This document shows, piece by piece, positions 10,930 to 22,509 of a stretch of DNA of 64,000 nt. The stretch is from Lagopus muta (lineage: Eukaryota; Chordata; Aves; Galliformes; Phasianidae). The stretch lies in the NCBI RefSeq assembly GCF_023343835.1, contig NC_064449.1:2641778-2705777 (forward strand), written 5' to 3'. Each line of letters starts with the position of its first letter. The stretch's first letter is position 1. Made by a program: the position numbers and the translations under genes. A model generated the notes under the pieces. It saw only the letters and a program-made list of their open reading frames with translations, did not search any database and was not told the DNA's origin.

Positions 10930-11640
10930 CTCAGAAGCATTCTGCACTTGTAGAGCGCCACCTTACACCTGACCCTCACCCTTCAGATACCGATAACCAT
11001 TGCTCAGATCCCCTGTCAGCCTCTCTCCTGCAGGCTGAACAGCCGCAGGATCCCCAGCTTTCAACCACCAGCTGGCGGCCTCGCGAGCACAGCAGATTAG
11101 CAGCTGTTGGGCCCGGCGGGGCGCGGGCACCGAGTAGCCGTACTCTCAACGCCGCTACATACGGGCACCGCGCTGCCCGAACGCTCCGCTGCACATCAGG
11201 CCCCGTAAAGGGAAACCTGAAGCCGCGCACACAGCCCGGAGGAATGCACTGCCAACACGAGAGTCAGCGCCGCCCGACACAGCCGGGGCTGCCACTTCCG
11301 GGAGTCGCCTCTATCGCATCCTTGAGCCGCCCTATAACTTCCGGGAGCGTCCGCCACTTCGGTGGGACAGCGCCACCTGTGCGCTGGCGGATCAATTTGC
11401 CGCCCGGTCAGGGCCGCGGCCTGGAGGCGTGAGTGGGAGCCACGCGTGGGGCGGGGCGTGCAGGACCGTCCGCCCGTGATTGGCGGCAGGTGTGGGCGAT
11501 GAGGCCCAGGCGCATTCTGATTGGTTCTCAGTCAACCGGGCGGGGCCAGGAGTGGAGCTGAGAACGCCGTGCGCGATTGCAGAGCGAGGTGCTGCGTGAG
11601 GACCAGCAGTTCGCGCCGTGGTTCCGTGGTTCCATGGTTC
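10930..11640 (+). promoter_or_regulatory. POLE-derived promoter in front of copy 2
   Basis: Collinear with the POLE 5' flank (30,430-31,288). It shares the block from ctcaacgccgc to cgcgcacacagcccgg, ETS-type cacttccggg/aacttccggg sites near 11,293 and 11,336, ggggcggggcg GC boxes, and two inverted CCAAT boxes (attgg at 11,479 and 11,520) 41 bases apart, exactly as in POLE (31,163 and 31,204). Homology stops close to the position of the POLE start codon, and the sensor-gene unit begins about 20 bases later. It should drive copy 2. Confidence 0.8.
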
Positions 11641-12748
11641 CACAGTCAGGAGGCCGCTGTCACCAACAAGATCTCTGCTTTTTCACCCAGCTCTTAGGAG
11701 CTCCTCAGGGCTCAGCAGCCTGAGGTTGCAGTGCAGGCAGCACAGCCACGCGCTGCCATATGGCTGGAGTGCTCGGGGCAGATGTCCACCGCTCCTTGGT
11801 GCTCGATTTTTGGTCCACTGCTGTAAAACAAGGTGGGGGGATCACCATCTGCTGCCCGGGCAGAACTAGTCCTCCTCCTTGGAAATAGCCACTCCCATTC
11901 ATTCCCATATCCCTTATTTTACATCACCCTTCGGCATTCACTGTTTTTCCCTTGCTTTGAAGACAGGGATCTGTTCCCCCTGCTGCCTGCCAGGCATGCT
12001 TTCTATTTTCTGCACTGAACTGCTTTCCTTATCCTTCATACCCTGTTTGGAGCTGTCAGCATCTCTATGTGCCTTTTCTTAGCACATGCCCCACACAGAC
12101 ATTGTCTTCATGCTGTGATTTTTGAGACCACCTTGAGTGCAGAGAAAAGTTTTTTCTCCCCTCGATGCAGATTGTGCTGGGTTATCACTGCCTTTCACAC
12201 TGATTACACAACCTTGATATTGTGTAGGATGTCGACTGCCCTCTCGTGGGGCATTACTTACACGTCTCATGGTCCTGGCCTGAATTTCCACCTCCAATGG
12301 AAACGCTCAAGAAGGGGAGGCCCATCTCCTGACTGGCTGCCGGGCATGGGACAGCTCTCCTTGATGCGACTGAGCCCTTTTTGAAGGTAAGATGCTCTCT
12401 GCTCGGTAGGAGGGGACAAGCCCTGTGGCACTGCTCTGCCTGCAGCCCCCAGTTCTAATGCAAGCCATGCCCTCGGGAAGAAGCGTTGCCTCCCTGCTTC
12501 ATTGTTCCTCTGCATCCCCTGGCTCCCCACCTCCCTGCTCTGACACTCAGAGGCCAGAGGAGGGAGTGATGACAAGCATTTTTTCTCTGAAATCTCTCCG
12601 TACTTTCGCTTTCTAGGGATGTGAGAAAGGAGGAAGTACTGTGGGCAGCTGCCTGTTCCTGGATGACCGTCTGTCGCCCCGACACTGTTGTGTTCCCTCA
12701 CACACAGACATCGCCGTGATTCAGGTAGCTGAAAGAGGCAAAGCAAAG

Positions 12749-12995
12749 ATGGCAGAGACCACGCTGAGCTCCACATTCCCCATCCTTGTGAAGTCTTTGT
12801 TAGGAAATATTGTTTCTGTGCCAGTCTCTTTGGACGACACGGTGCTGGACCTAAAGACGAAGCTATTTGCACTGGATAGCTATTTCTACCCTTCTCAGGC
12901 ACGACTGATTCATGATGGCCAGGAGTTATCGAACGAACGAACTCTCAGACATTACAACATCACCTCCAACAGCACTGTACACCACGTTCTTAGGT
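12749..12995 (+). other. UBL exon, copy 2
   Basis: 82 residues aligned to ubiquitin: [18 protein letters not shown] (Ile44 kept, Lys48 to Gln), [16 protein letters not shown] (Val70 kept). Differs from copy 3 at 12 residues although the flanking introns are nearly identical. The exon ends in phase 1 (AGG T) before gtaagt. Confidence 0.87.
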
Positions 12996-15900
12996 GTAAG
13001 TACCAGGCCAGAGGAGGGGAGTGGCATGGGAGCAGGCTGGCCTCTGGCTGCCAAGGGAAAGGGGCAAGAGGACCATCAGGCATGGAGCCCTGTGTCTTGG
13101 GAGGGAAGAACTGGGAGGAGAGGGCAGAAAGGAAAATGGATGTGGGGCAATGCTTCCCCTGATGTGATCGGGCTCCTGAGCTCTCCTCTGCTTTGTGTTG
13201 CTGTTGCAGTGCGAGGCGGTGGTTCAGCTCCCTTAAAGGGCAAGGAAGATGTCTCAGGTAAGATCACAGTCCTCACTGGCACTCTTGTGATGGGAGGGGA
13301 TCTGCATGGGTGGCGAGTGAGTGTCCACTTCATGCATGGAAATTGTGGTAAATCTGGGAGCATGCGGTGGTGCACCAAGGGACTGTGCAGCCAATGGGAT
13401 AGGGAAGACTGGGTGAAGGTAGGATGGCTGCAATTGGGTTGGAAAAGACCTGTTGGATCAAGTCCAACCATCCACCTAACACTACCAATCCACCTTTAAA
13501 CACAGGTGATCAAGAACCAGAGGTGCAACAACAGGGTGGTTTACCTGGAATTGCCTCAAGGATAGAAATACAGAGTGGTTCAGCAGGTGTCTCTTCGATT
13601 ATAGAAATGAAGACCAGTCTGTCAGGCATCACCTCAACAGGTGCAGAGGTAAGGTCTGGTGGGACGCCTGAGGCCTGGGACAGAGGGAGGAGTGTGACAG
13701 GGCTGGTCCCCAGGTAGGGCTGGGCACCTTGAACCCACAGCCATCTCCGCAGGATCTGTGCTGCTGCTGGGCTTGCCTGTGGTGCATCCAGGAGGCCTCT
13801 CCTCATGCCTTCTTTGCCTCAGTCTTTAATAGTAAGACTTGTTACTCCCTGTGCACACAGTTCCTTGCACTGGTAGATAGAGATGGGGAGCAGAGTAGGT
13901 CCTACATAATCCACAATGAGATGGTTTTGGACCTGCTCCAAAAGCTGGATGCTTACAAGTCCATGTGGCTAGATGGATTGCACCCTACAGTGCTGAAGCA
14001 GTTGGTGGATGTGGTTGCCAAGCCACTCTCCATCCTTTGGTAATCCTGGCTAACTGGAAATGTCCCGGCAAACTGGAGACTAACAAATGTGACGTCCATT
14101 TTCAGAAAGGGCCAGAAAGATGATCCTGGCAGTTTCAGACCTATCAGTCTCACCTCAGTGCTGGGGAAGGTTATGGAACGGATAATCTTGGGAGCCATTA
14201 TGGACCAGTTAAAGGTCAACCAGGGGATCAGGTCCAGTCAGCATGGGTTTACTAATGGTAGATCCAGTTTGACAAACCTGATTTCATTCTATGACAAGCT
14301 GACCCACTTAGTGGATGAATGTAAGGCTGTCAGTGTGGTCTACCTGGACTTCAGTAAAGCCTTTGACACTGTCCCCTACAGCATTCTCATGGAGAAGCTG
14401 GCTGCTCACAGTTTGGATGGGTGTACACTCTGGCTGGATGGCGGGGCCCAAAGAGTTGTGGTCAATGGACTTAAATCCAGTTGGTGGCCAGTCACAAGCA
14501 GTGTCCTCCAGGGCTTGGTACTGGCGCTGCTTCTATTTAACATCTTTATTAACGATCTTGATGAGGGAATTGAGTACACCCTCAGTAAGTTGGGAGGGAG
14601 TGCTGATCTGCCAGAGGGGAGAAAGGCAGTACAGAGGGATCTGGATAGACTTGATTGATGGGCCAAGGTAAACTGTATGAGTTTCAATAGGGCCAAGTGT
14701 TGGGTCCTGCATTTTGGTCACAATAACCCCAGGCAACCCTACAGGCTTGGGGAGGAGTGGCTCAAAAGCTGCCTGACACAAAGGGACGTTGGTGTAGTGA
14801 TAGACAGTTGGCTGAATATGAGCCAGCAGGTGGCCAATAAGGCCAATGGCATCCTGGCTTGGATCAAGAATGATGTGGTGAGCAGGACTAGGGAAGTAAT
14901 CCTGCCCCTGTACTTGGCATTGGTGAGGCCTCACTTCTAGTACTGTGTTCAGTTTTGGGCACCTCAATACAAAAAGGACATTGAGCAGGTCCAAAAAAGG
15001 GCAGTAAGGCTTGTGAAGGGCTTTGAGAACATGTCCTATGAGGAGAGACTGAAGAAAATGGGGCTGTTCAGTCTCAGGAAGAGGAGGCTGAGGGGAGACT
15101 CTTCCAATATCTGAAAGGTGATTAAAGCAAGGGTTGGTCTCTTCTCACTGGTGACAAGTGACAGGACGAGGGGAAATGGCCTCATGTTGTACCAGGGGAA
15201 GTTTAGGTTGCATATCAGGAAAAACTTCTTTACAGAAAGTGTTGTTATGCACTGGAATAGGCTCCTGAGGGAGGTGGTTGAGTCACCATTCCTGAATGAG
15301 TTTAGAAAACATTTGGATGTGGTGCTCGGGGACATAATTAAGCAGAGGGTTGTTAGAGTTAGGGTAGTACGGTTTGGTTGCAGTTGGACTTGATGATCTT
15401 TGAGATCTTTTCCAACCTCAGCAATTATATGATTCTATGATTCTATGCCCCTGGCAAGCAAGCACATCTCAGTGGAAAAATATGGGAGTGCTCTTCCTGT
15501 GTTCCTCTTTTCCAGGGAATCCAGAAATGGCCACAGTCAGATGTCCCAGCAGAGGAGAGAAGCTGTCTCTGTGTGAGGCAGGTAAGGGTCCTTGCCTACA
15601 GCTCTGCTCTGCCCTGACCTTACTAGTCCTCACAGGGCACAGCAGGCAGACCTCAGCTCCCACCTGTACCTTCAGGACCTGTTGTTCACAGCAATTCTTT
15701 GCACTCCAGAAGAGTCCATTATCCTTGCTGCACTAACTCAGCATGCATTGATCTGTTTTACATTAGTGGAAAGGCTCTTTTCCACACACTTACATCCCAA
15801 ATTTCATCTAAACATTTCCCCTAAACCTTTCATCTGTCTGTGTCCACTGTTTTCTCTTTGCTGAAGCAAGTCAGCAGCCAGTAATTTCTCTCCCAGGAAA

Positions 15901-18900
15901 CATAAACTTTACTATGTAGAATTTCCATGCTCAAAATAAATCCCCAAAATCAGTGTGTGAAACTTCTAGAATGGGGCTGCAGGTATTGCGCTGCACGTTT
16001 AACCATTATCTTTCCTGCTGATGTATCAGGGACACATGCACTAAGTGGTGCCTTCCCCATGCCAGCGTGCATAACTGTTCAGACCACCTTCCTGTGCCAG
16101 CATGCATTGTGCTTCACTGCAGCTCTCAGCACGCCTCCTGCAAGCAGCATCCAATGCACAACACCCCATTCAGCTCCAAATCGGTTGCTCTTTTGTTGCA
16201 GGAATTTCAAGAAGTGAGGCCGGAGATAGATCCATACATTTTGGAGAAAAAGAACGTATACAAGTAAGAGCTCCTAGGAGAAGTGGGAACACTTTCCAAA
16301 AGCCCTCATCACACATGGCGTGAGCCTGCCTTCTCTCCCACTTGCAGAGCTTGTCTCCCTGGACCAGGCATCTTCCAGTGCTCTGAGACGGGCCTTGCCT
16401 TCGAGGTGGAGTCAGCAGCCAGCATCGTGTACAGATATGCCTCCTGGAGCACGCATCTGAAAGAGGCTGACCAGAATGTGTGGGTACCTGCTGGGCCTCT
16501 TTTCAACATCTGGGCGCTGCCTGGAACCGTGCGAGCTGTGTATCTCCCCCACTTCATCTGCCTGTCAGGTACGGAGCCATGGGACCTGCTCCAGGCACAG
16601 CCCCCTGCTGCTCAGGCACCTGGGTTCTCCCAGGCTGCTTTCCCTCAGCCTCCAGTAGGGATACCCTTAGGACCTGCTCACACAGGTGGGCACAGAACAG
16701 AAGCTCATCAAAACATCTTCATGGGACACCCTTCAGACTCAGCCAACTTTTTCTTCCCTTCAGAGGTAGCCTGTGCTCTCTTGTATTCTTCCACCTTGCT
16801 TTGCCATCCTCCATCCTTTTATCATGTTTTATTAAACCTTCACAGTGCTCCCTTTCCCACCACCTGCTCTGCACTCACACCACTGCATTCTCCTCCCCTC
16901 TTCTCGCAGTGGCTGTGGTGACCCACAAGGTTCTGCCCCAAATCCGCAGCAGTCCCAAGTTGCTACCTCAAATTTGCAGTTTTCTGAGACCTTAGGAAGA
17001 CTACCAAAGGCCGGTAGCACCCTGCTGGAACCCTATAAATCCCAGAGTATTCATCACCCCTAAAGCAGAGCATGTCATTTTGTATTGGTTTGTCTTTCCT
17101 TTTTTTCTAATAAATCCTCAAAGAGAAAGAGGTAACCTGGTAGGGTGCAAGGAAGACAAAGCAGAACCTTGTTGCCTTTGCTGTCTCTTTCAGATGTAGA
17201 CATCAGTGGGTGCTCGATTGCCCATTTTGAATTCCAGAAGATGACCATACAGCAACCAACAGAAGTTATGGCCTTCTCTGCTGTCCTGGAGAATCCCAGC
17301 TTCTCTCTTCTTGGAGTGGTTTGGAGAAAGTTACGTTCAGCCATTTCTCTCCCTATGCACTCCTTAGTGCTGATCTTCCAGCAGCTCTCCGCTGCAAATA
17401 CAACCCTGCATCTCTACCTGATCCCAGATGACAGCTCTGTGAAGGAGGTAAGGTGGAGGGAGCTTGACCAGTTCTGGGGATGGCATCTGGGGTGGCTGCA
17501 GTTTCAGGGAATGTGTTTGTTAAGCAGAGAGCTCTCTCAGGAATCTCTGTGTTTTTGGCTGGGACAGCATATCCCAGCATGAGCAAAGACATGGCACAGG
17601 ATGCTCTGCGACGTGGAGCAGAGCACATGTCAAACACGTGGCTGCTGCCATGCACAGTAATAGGTGGCTGCATAGCAGATGATCTCCTGTTGTGTGCAGC
17701 CCTTACCCTCTGACAGCACTGCCTCCAATGCATGTTCAGGGCTCTGTTCTGACAGGTTGGTCTCTTCTCTTCTTGACTTTCCAAGGTCAGTGAGAGCTAC
17801 CTCCAGATTACAGCTTTTTTTTTTTTCAACTCTCAAAAGTGATCCTTGATGTTTACAGGCCATTGAAAGACAAGAGACAAGCTGGAACTCAAAGCTTATT
17901 CCCAAGCCTCCTCCATTCAGCCCTCTGTTCTTTGGCAACAGATACCAGGTGTCCAGTAACACTCAAGTGAAGATTACACCTGAAGTAAGTGGGACAGTTT
18001 CCTTTTTTATTATTACATTTTTGAGTGAAATAGAAAATACCACAGCTTCTCTGGGTCTCCAGTTCAGCATAGTCATCTTTTCCCCATTATCTAATCAGAA
18101 TTTCAGACTTGTTTCAGCCTTTGCACATTGCCTCATCTCATCACTGTACACTTCCAAGAGGTTCCATCTTTTCTTTAATCCCCCGTTACACTTTAGAAAG
18201 CAGTGATTAGTTCTTCCTTTTTCCGTTTCTTCTCCAAGACAAATAAACCCTGTCCCTCTTCCGCTGCTTGAACATCATGTTCTCCAAATTGCAGTGGTGA
18301 TGCAACACTCAGAGAACATAAAAATGGTGGTAAAATCTCTGCTCATAAAGGCTTTCAGTATTCCATTAGACCAAGGCTGAGCCCATCTAGAGTTGGCAAC
18401 ACAGTCCTTCTGTGAAGGACAACAGATGAGACACTCCAGAGTTCCATGCCTCTCACACTTTTTTCTTTGTTTCTGTGTGGCCTGGAAACATGAGATGATG
18501 TTTGTAAATTCACAGCTCCACAGCGTGACATCCAACTTCCATCTTATCTCTACAGCCACACTTGCCATTTTGCTACAAGAGTCCAGAGGACCAACAGCTC
18601 TTTGTTGAGATCTACATCAGGAAAATGGCTGAGGAAGTGGAATTCTTTATTACAGATGGACAGAATGACACCGAGGTCTGGAGGGCATCGCTGAGATCAG
18701 GTAGGATCAGATGCATCTGTAAGGGGGATTGAGATGATGGCACACTGAGCTGCACTTCTCGTGACAGCAAAAAGAGAAGCTCAGATACTCTGAGTGCAGG
18801 GTATGGAATTGTGCCTTGGGATTCCCTCTCTGTTAGGCTAATTCTGCACCCCTAAACTAACACCTGCAAATGTACACAACACTGCACCCTGCTTAGCTGA

Positions 18901-20009
18901 GCTCTTAACAGATGGGCAAGGAATACTGTAAGCAGGAATTAATGGTTAATGGGTCCATGGAACATCAGGTATCTCGGTAAGGCTTCTAGAAAGAGTCTCC
19001 ATTTCCGTGATGGTGTATTTCATAAGCTCCCTCCTTTCTCTTTCAGGTGATATTAGTCATTCTAGAAACGAATCCAAAAAGCTTTCAGGTCAGTACGGGT
19101 TTTCAGAGCTACAGTTATTGAGTCTGAATATTTCTTTGGGGATTTCAATCTTCTGGCTTAAAGCAGATAACCAACCACCTTTTTCCCATACTTGTGACTC
19201 TTTCAAGACAAAAAAACTTTAAAACCTTTATTCCCTCACTGCTGCCTGCTTGCTCTCTAACCTGGCACAGTGTTGAGGACCCTCCAAACGGTTTTGCTTT
19301 CTCTGTGATCAGACATACTCTTTCTATAGAGAATGAGCTACAGCTAGTACAGTTCACAGCCCAGAAATATTTCATGGGACTTTCAAAAGCTGGTGGAGTT
19401 GGAGCATCTCATACCTTATCACAGAGCCAGTGCTTCCCTCTTCCTTCAAATACCCGTAGGATCATGGAAGGGACGGTCCCTGGGCTGTCACCAACCTGAC
19501 CTCCCTCAGCTCGGGCCCTGTCCTTGCCTTGGCTCCAATGCTTCCACCGCTGATGAGGGAGCTTTCTTCTGGTGGCTCAGCCTCCTGGCCAGAGAGCAGC
19601 ACTGCTGGGGCACTGGCGGGAATGGGAGCACGTGGCTGTGGGACAGAGCAAAGGGCCCCTGGGTGTGTTGGCTAGGATGCAGAGTACCACAGCAGGAACC
19701 AACCTGCCTTGTCACATGCAGCACAGTAACACGCTTTGGTATCTGCTAGGTGCAGCCTTCCTGAAGAAGCACAAGACAGAGCTTTGTTCCAGGATGGGGC
19801 AGCTCTCCTCCATTCTACTAAATTTAAGTGTTGAAGATGTAATCAACAGTGAAGAAGAAGAGGAGGTGCAAGCTCAAAATACAAAACAAAAGAAGAATCA
19901 ATTTCTGCTGGACCTAGTGGAGAAAAAAGGGCTCAAGGCCCAAGAGAAGCTCTTTCAGGTCCTCCAGACAAAAGACCCATTCCTTGTTGAAGACCTGGAG
20001 AACAACTAA
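12749..20009 (+). CDS. UBL-FIIND-CARD sensor-like gene, copy 2
   Basis: Exons: 12749-12995, 13210-13257, 13506-13648, 15516-15581, 16202-16263, 16348-16568, 17194-17447, 17859-17984, 18556-18700, 19047-19088, 19750-20009; 537 residues, all phases consistent and no internal stop. Order: UBL ending in ubiquitin-type LRLRGG (residues about 1-87), short repeat linker, ZU5, UPA, CARD. Family knowledge: FIIND proteins self-cleave, stay non-covalently bound, and release UPA-CARD when the N-terminal part is degraded by the proteasome, activating caspase-1. Inference: here the N-terminal degradation handle is a UBL. It is preceded by a POLE-like promoter. A 1.64 kb CR1 sits in the intron before exon 4. 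Whether it is transcribed is unknown, but nothing in the sequence disables it. Confidence 0.85.
13210..13257 (+). other. Diglycine (LRGG) mini-exon, copy 2
   Basis: 48-nt exon between gttgcag and gtaag. Joined to the UBL exon it completes LRLRGG, then Gly-Ser-Ala-Pro-Leu-Lys-Gly-Lys. LRLRGG is the C-terminus of mature ubiquitin and ISG15. Here it is followed by more protein, as in a ubiquitin-fusion precursor. Confidence 0.85.
13506..13648 (+). other. Repeat-linker exon, copy 2
   Basis: Starts GDQEPE and encodes about three degenerate repeats ([33 protein letters not shown]). Low-complexity Gly/Ser/Ile composition; probably a flexible linker between UBL and FIIND. Confidence 0.7.
13805..15447 (+). 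mobile_element. 5'-truncated CR1 LINE in copy 2 intron
   Basis: Encodes degenerate CR1 ORF2 reverse transcriptase: FFASVFNSK at the 5' edge, [29 protein letters not shown] (catalytic motif A), [18 protein letters not shown], then the C-terminal CR1 region with several stops (for example the TGA after RDLDRLD). The FADD catalytic box expected after TLSK is missing. The 3' end is the CR1-type attctatgattctatg repeat. Copy 1 shows the empty site: cctctcctc is followed almost at once by cccctggcaagc (near 5,600-5,620). Confidence 0.92.
16910..17114 (+). other. Alternative 3' terminal exon with poly(A) signal, copy 2
   Basis: Acceptor ttctcgcag, 27 codons in frame with the exon ending at 16,568, TAG at 16,993-16,995, AATAAA at 17,109-17,114. 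No usable donor follows, so if spliced in it can only be terminal. It would give a UBL-ZU5 product without the cleavage site, UPA or CARD. Confidence 0.5.
17194..17447 (+). other. FIIND autoproteolysis exon, copy 2
   Basis: Ser-Phe-Ser at 17,298-17,306 in ENPSFSLLG, with His in AHFEF 27 residues before the cleaved Ser. The protein is identical to copy 3 over this exon. Confidence 0.92.
19750..20009 (+). other. CARD exon, copy 2
   Basis: 85 residues and TAA, the same predicted CARD as copy 1 with the ENN ending. AATAAA for the transcript lies at 20,574-20,579, next to an inverted CR1 fragment (about 20,370-20,565). Confidence 0.82.
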
Positions 20010-20679
20010 GACTGGGAAAGCAGATGGCTTTTGCTCCGATTGGCAGATTAAGGAAATGACAGGAGAGTCAGGCAAATGGAGGGATTTGTCTGTGCGTGAA
20101 TCCTGACCTTTCCATGCAAAATCCATGATACAAAGCAATGCCTAAGCCTTCTGAGCCACCAACTGCCAGGCCTGCTTCCCTTACCTGATGTGCTCACTAC
20201 AAGAGGACTCGATCACCACTGAGGAGCTGCTGGAACGAGAAACCTTGACTCCTAATCCAGTGCCCATGTTGTGAAGCCATCTGCCTTCTGAGAACACAGG
20301 GCCTCTGCAGGGTCTCCAGATGCTCCAGGCAGCTGCTGGTCGAGGAGCTCTCTTCACAACAGGAACCTCACAGAGTCACAGAATTATAGGGATTGGAAGG
20401 AACCTCTGGAAATCCCCCAGTCCAACACTGCTTAGAGCAGCTTCCTTACAGAACGTTACACAGGAAAGTGTTCAGGCAGGGTTTGAATATCTCTGGAGAA
20501 TGAGACTTTACAGCCTCTCTGGGCAACTTGTTCCACTGCTCTGTCACTCTCATAGTATCGTTTTTCTTTATGAAATAAAATCATAAAGTCCATCCATCAA
20601 CCTGACCATGTTTTCAGCTAGTTTTTGTATTACATTTCTTATACTGCGTCTTTTCCTTCAATGTTTCTCAGTGTACGCC

Positions 20680-21402
20680 CTCAGAAGCATTCTACACTTG
20701 TAGAGCGCCACCTTACACCTGACCCTCACCCTTCAGATACCGATAACCATTGCTCAGATCCCCTGTCAGCCTCTCTCCTGCAGGCTGAACAGCCGCAGGA
20801 TCCCCAGCTTTCAACCACCAGCTGGCGGCCTCGCGAGCACAGCAGATTAGCAGCTGTTGGGCCCGGCGGGGCGCGGGCACCGAGTAGCCGTACTCTCAAC
20901 GCCGCTACATACGGGCACCGCGCTGCCCGAACGCTCCGCTGCACATCAGGCCCCGTAAAGGGAAACCTGAAGCCGCGCACACAGCCCGCAGGAATGCACT
21001 GCCAACACGAGAGTCAGCGCCGCCCGACACAGCCGGGGCTGCCACTTCCGGGAGTCGCCTCTATCGCATCCTTGAGCCGCCCTATAACTTCCGGGAGCGT
21101 CCGCATCCACTTCGGTGGGACAGCGCCACCTGTGCGCTGGCGGATCAATTTGCCGCCCGGTCAGGGCCGCGGCCTGGAGGCGTGAGTGGGAGCCACGCGT
21201 GGGGCGGGGCGTGCAGGACCGTCCGCCCGTGATTGGCGGCAGGTGTGGGCGATGAGGCCCAGGCGCATTCTGATTGGTTCTCAGTCAACCGGGCGGGGCC
21301 AGGAGTGGAGCTGAGAACGCCGTGCGCGATTGCAGAGCGAGGTGCTGCGTAAGGACCAGCAGTTCGCGCCATGGTTCCGTGGTTCCATGGTTCTGCGGTT
21401 CC
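20680..21402 (+). promoter_or_regulatory. POLE-derived promoter in front of copy 3
   Basis: Almost identical to 10,930-11,640, with the same CCAAT pair, GC boxes and ETS sites. It has cgcatccacttcggtggg where the copy 2 promoter has cgccacttcggtggg, which is closer to POLE's own gcgcatccacttccgg. It ends in a slightly longer ggttcc repeat before the unit 3 start. Confidence 0.8.
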
Positions 21403-22509
21403 ACAGTCAGGAGGCCGCTGTCACCAACAAGATCTCTGCTTTTTCACCCAGCTCTTAGGAGCTCCTCCGGGCTCAGCAGCCTGAGGTTGCAGTGCAGGCA
21501 GCACAGCCACGCGCTGCCATATGGCTGGAGTGCTCGGGGCAGATGTCCACCGCTCCTTGGTGCTCGATTTTTGGTCCACTGCTGTAAAACAAGGTGGGGG
21601 GATCACCATCTGCTGCCCGGGCAGAACTAGTCCTCCTCCTTGGAAATAGCCACTCCCATTCATTCCCATATCCCTTATTTTACATCACCCTTCGGCATTC
21701 ACTGTTTTTCCCTTGCTTTGAAGACAGGGATCTGTTCCCCCTGCTGCCTGCCTGGCATGCTTTCTATTTTCTGCACTGAACTGCTTTCCTTATCCTTCAT
21801 ACCCTGTTTGGAGGTGTCAGCATCTCTATGTGCCTTTTCTTAGCACATGCCTCACACAGACATTGTCTTCATGCTGTGATTTTTGAGACCACCTTGAGTG
21901 CACAGAAAAGTTTTTTCTCCCCTCGATGCAGATTGTGCTGGGTTACCACTGCCTTTCACACTGATTACACAACCTTGATACTGTGTAGGATGTCGACTGC
22001 CCTCTCGTGGGGCATTACTTACACGTCTCATGGTCCTGGCCTGAATTTCCACCCCCAATGGAAACGCTCAAGAAGGGGAGGCCCATCTCCTGACTGGCTG
22101 CCGGGCATGGGACAGCTCTCCTTGATGCGACTGAGCCCTTTTTGAAGGTGAGATGCTCTCTGCTCAGTAGGAGGGGACAAGCCCTGTGGCACTGCTCTGC
22201 CTGCAGCCCCCAGTTCTAATGCAAGCCATGCCCTCGGGAAGAAGCGTTGCCTCCCTGCTTCATTGTTCCTCTGCATCCCCTGGCTCCCCACCTCCCTGCC
22301 CTGACACTCAGAGGCCAGAGGAGGGAGTGATGACAAGCATTTTTTCTCTGAAATCTCTCCGTACTTTCGCTTTCTAGGGATGTGAGAAAGGAGGAAGTAC
22401 TGTGGGCAGCTGCCTGTTCCTGGATGACCGTCTGTGGCCCCGACACTGTTGTGTTCCCTCACACACAGACATCGCCGTGATTCAGGTAGCTGAAAGAGGC
22501 AAAGCAAAG

